A stretch of 64,000 bases of DNA, from NCBI GenBank assembly GCA_947044405.1, contig CAMRHE010000012.1, positions 12,912,001 through 12,976,000 of the forward strand. Reading direction: 5' to 3'. Positions 63,176 through 64,000 of this stretch are shown here, in pieces. The stretch is from Leptodactylus fallax (taxonomy: Eukaryota; Chordata; Amphibia; Anura; Leptodactylidae). Position 1 is the first letter of the stretch; each line of letters starts with the position of its first letter. The notes under the pieces were generated by a model. The model was not told where the DNA came from and made no database searches. It worked only from the letters and a program-made list of their open reading frames with translations. A program made the position numbers and the translations under genes.

Positions 63176-64000
63176 TATGTATTTTAGCCCCATCCACCTA
63201 TAGATTCACGGCATAGCACACTGCAAATCACCGTCAACAATCTAATAGTCAGACTTTCTGCAGCATATTTTCTTGTAAACCTGTGTTGAGTTATCAATCC
63301 TGAACATTGCCTTACAGTAAGAAATAACTCAATTTATAGAATAGTGCCGAGCTGTTACTGCTTTAAAAAAATATCAGAACCTGGAAAGACCCATGAAAGT
63401 CACTGAAGTCCATCATTGTTCACTTGGATTCAGCAAAAACTTAACTCATCATGCAAGATTTCAATATAATATATGTCATAGCACCAGTGTAGATTCAGTT
63501 GTCTGAACTCTGCACTTTTGGTAGCGGGCCTCCTCAACATAATTATACATATCTCTATGGCTGCTGCATGTACTTGACACAATGAGTATGTGTTTGATAA
63601 GGCTGACTACCCTTTTTCATCTTCACTGTCTAAAAATCTACATTTTACCAGAAACCATTATGAGCCTTTAGCTGGACCCTTTCCACTAGTATCGGGTGAC
63701 TGTGACCTAAATCTGGATTAATTGAACATTTACCTTGATTAATGAACAATTATTTTCGGACACCTCCTTTTTATATGCCATGCCACTGAATTTTGGTTTT
63801 GGTTATTCACATAATAGTAATCCTGAGTGGATAGTGTACAGTTAGTGTCTTATCCATTAGCCAGTGGCAGTGTAAGACAGGATGGCATGTATGCAAAATA
63901 ATTGAAATAATCGATGTTGGCAAGTTCATATCCATTATTTGAGCGGATATAAATTAATTTTTGTGGCCAACATATGGAGTTTTCATACTGATGACCTATC

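Larger units (their letters stand above)
61382..64000 (+). other. CYP2U1: CYP2U1 intron 3 (start; continues beyond the window)
   Basis: Begins GTAAGC. It contains a complete Tc1 element; 63178-64000 shows no recognisable gene, repeat end or exon. The next CYP2U1 exon, which should encode a VLQGY-type start and lead to the haem-binding loop, is not seen before position 64000. Confidence 0.85.

Noticed and set aside
63178..64000. Search for CYP2U1 exon 4
   Set aside because: No frame after an AG acceptor encodes a plausible P450 continuation or the FxxGxxxCxG haem loop before the window ends.

Overview
The window looks like an anuran (frog) nuclear genome, probably a hyloid/neobatrachian. It is AT-rich, crowded with Tc1/mariner-type DNA transposons, palindromic MITEs and frog-style intergenic repeats, and carries one interrupted vertebrate gene with GT..AG introns. 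I infer the clade from repeat style; no marker proves a species.

The only host gene I can support is the 5' part of CYP2U1 (plus strand), in three coding exons: 40496-40991, 53824-54459 and 61220-61381. All splice junctions are phase 1. They give about 431 residues, covering the membrane anchor, proline hinge, helix C, I-helix AGTDTT and the K-helix ExxR. The haem-cysteine exon(s) must lie beyond position 64000. A CCAAT box and a TATA box sit just upstream of exon 1. The first 40 kb is intergenic, with no convincing host exon.

Fourteen DNA transposons with recognisable transposase sequence fill much of the rest. Most are DD34E Tc1 types: 2127-2955 (relic), 10055-11488, 14904-15836, 23207-24842, 24992-26471, 29917-31546, 32413-33898, 56207-57845, 57900-59548, 60051-61062 (relic) and 61578-63175. 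One has a 38-residue D-to-E spacing (7412-9024). One is DD37E (33907-38206), and it is split by a nested pogo/Tigger-like element (33965-36679). Only the transposases at 23427-24461 and 58298-59320 (both DD34E) are uninterrupted with all three catalytic acids. Two other uninterrupted frames have each lost or changed one catalytic residue (36954-37979 D to G; 61942-62979 E to D).

Between these lie MITE families recognised by long inverted repeats, a 158-bp hAT MITE with a perfect 8-bp target duplication, minisatellites with higher-order structure, (TA)n arrays, a foldback repeat family present twice in CYP2U1 intron 1, and repeats containing hammerhead-ribozyme-like cores (best at 47470-47501 on the minus strand, inside an insert flanked by 15-bp direct repeats). 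CYP2U1 introns 1-3 are largely built from this material, so the gene's size reflects transposon accumulation. I found no prokaryotic features, CRISPR arrays or rRNA/tRNA genes.
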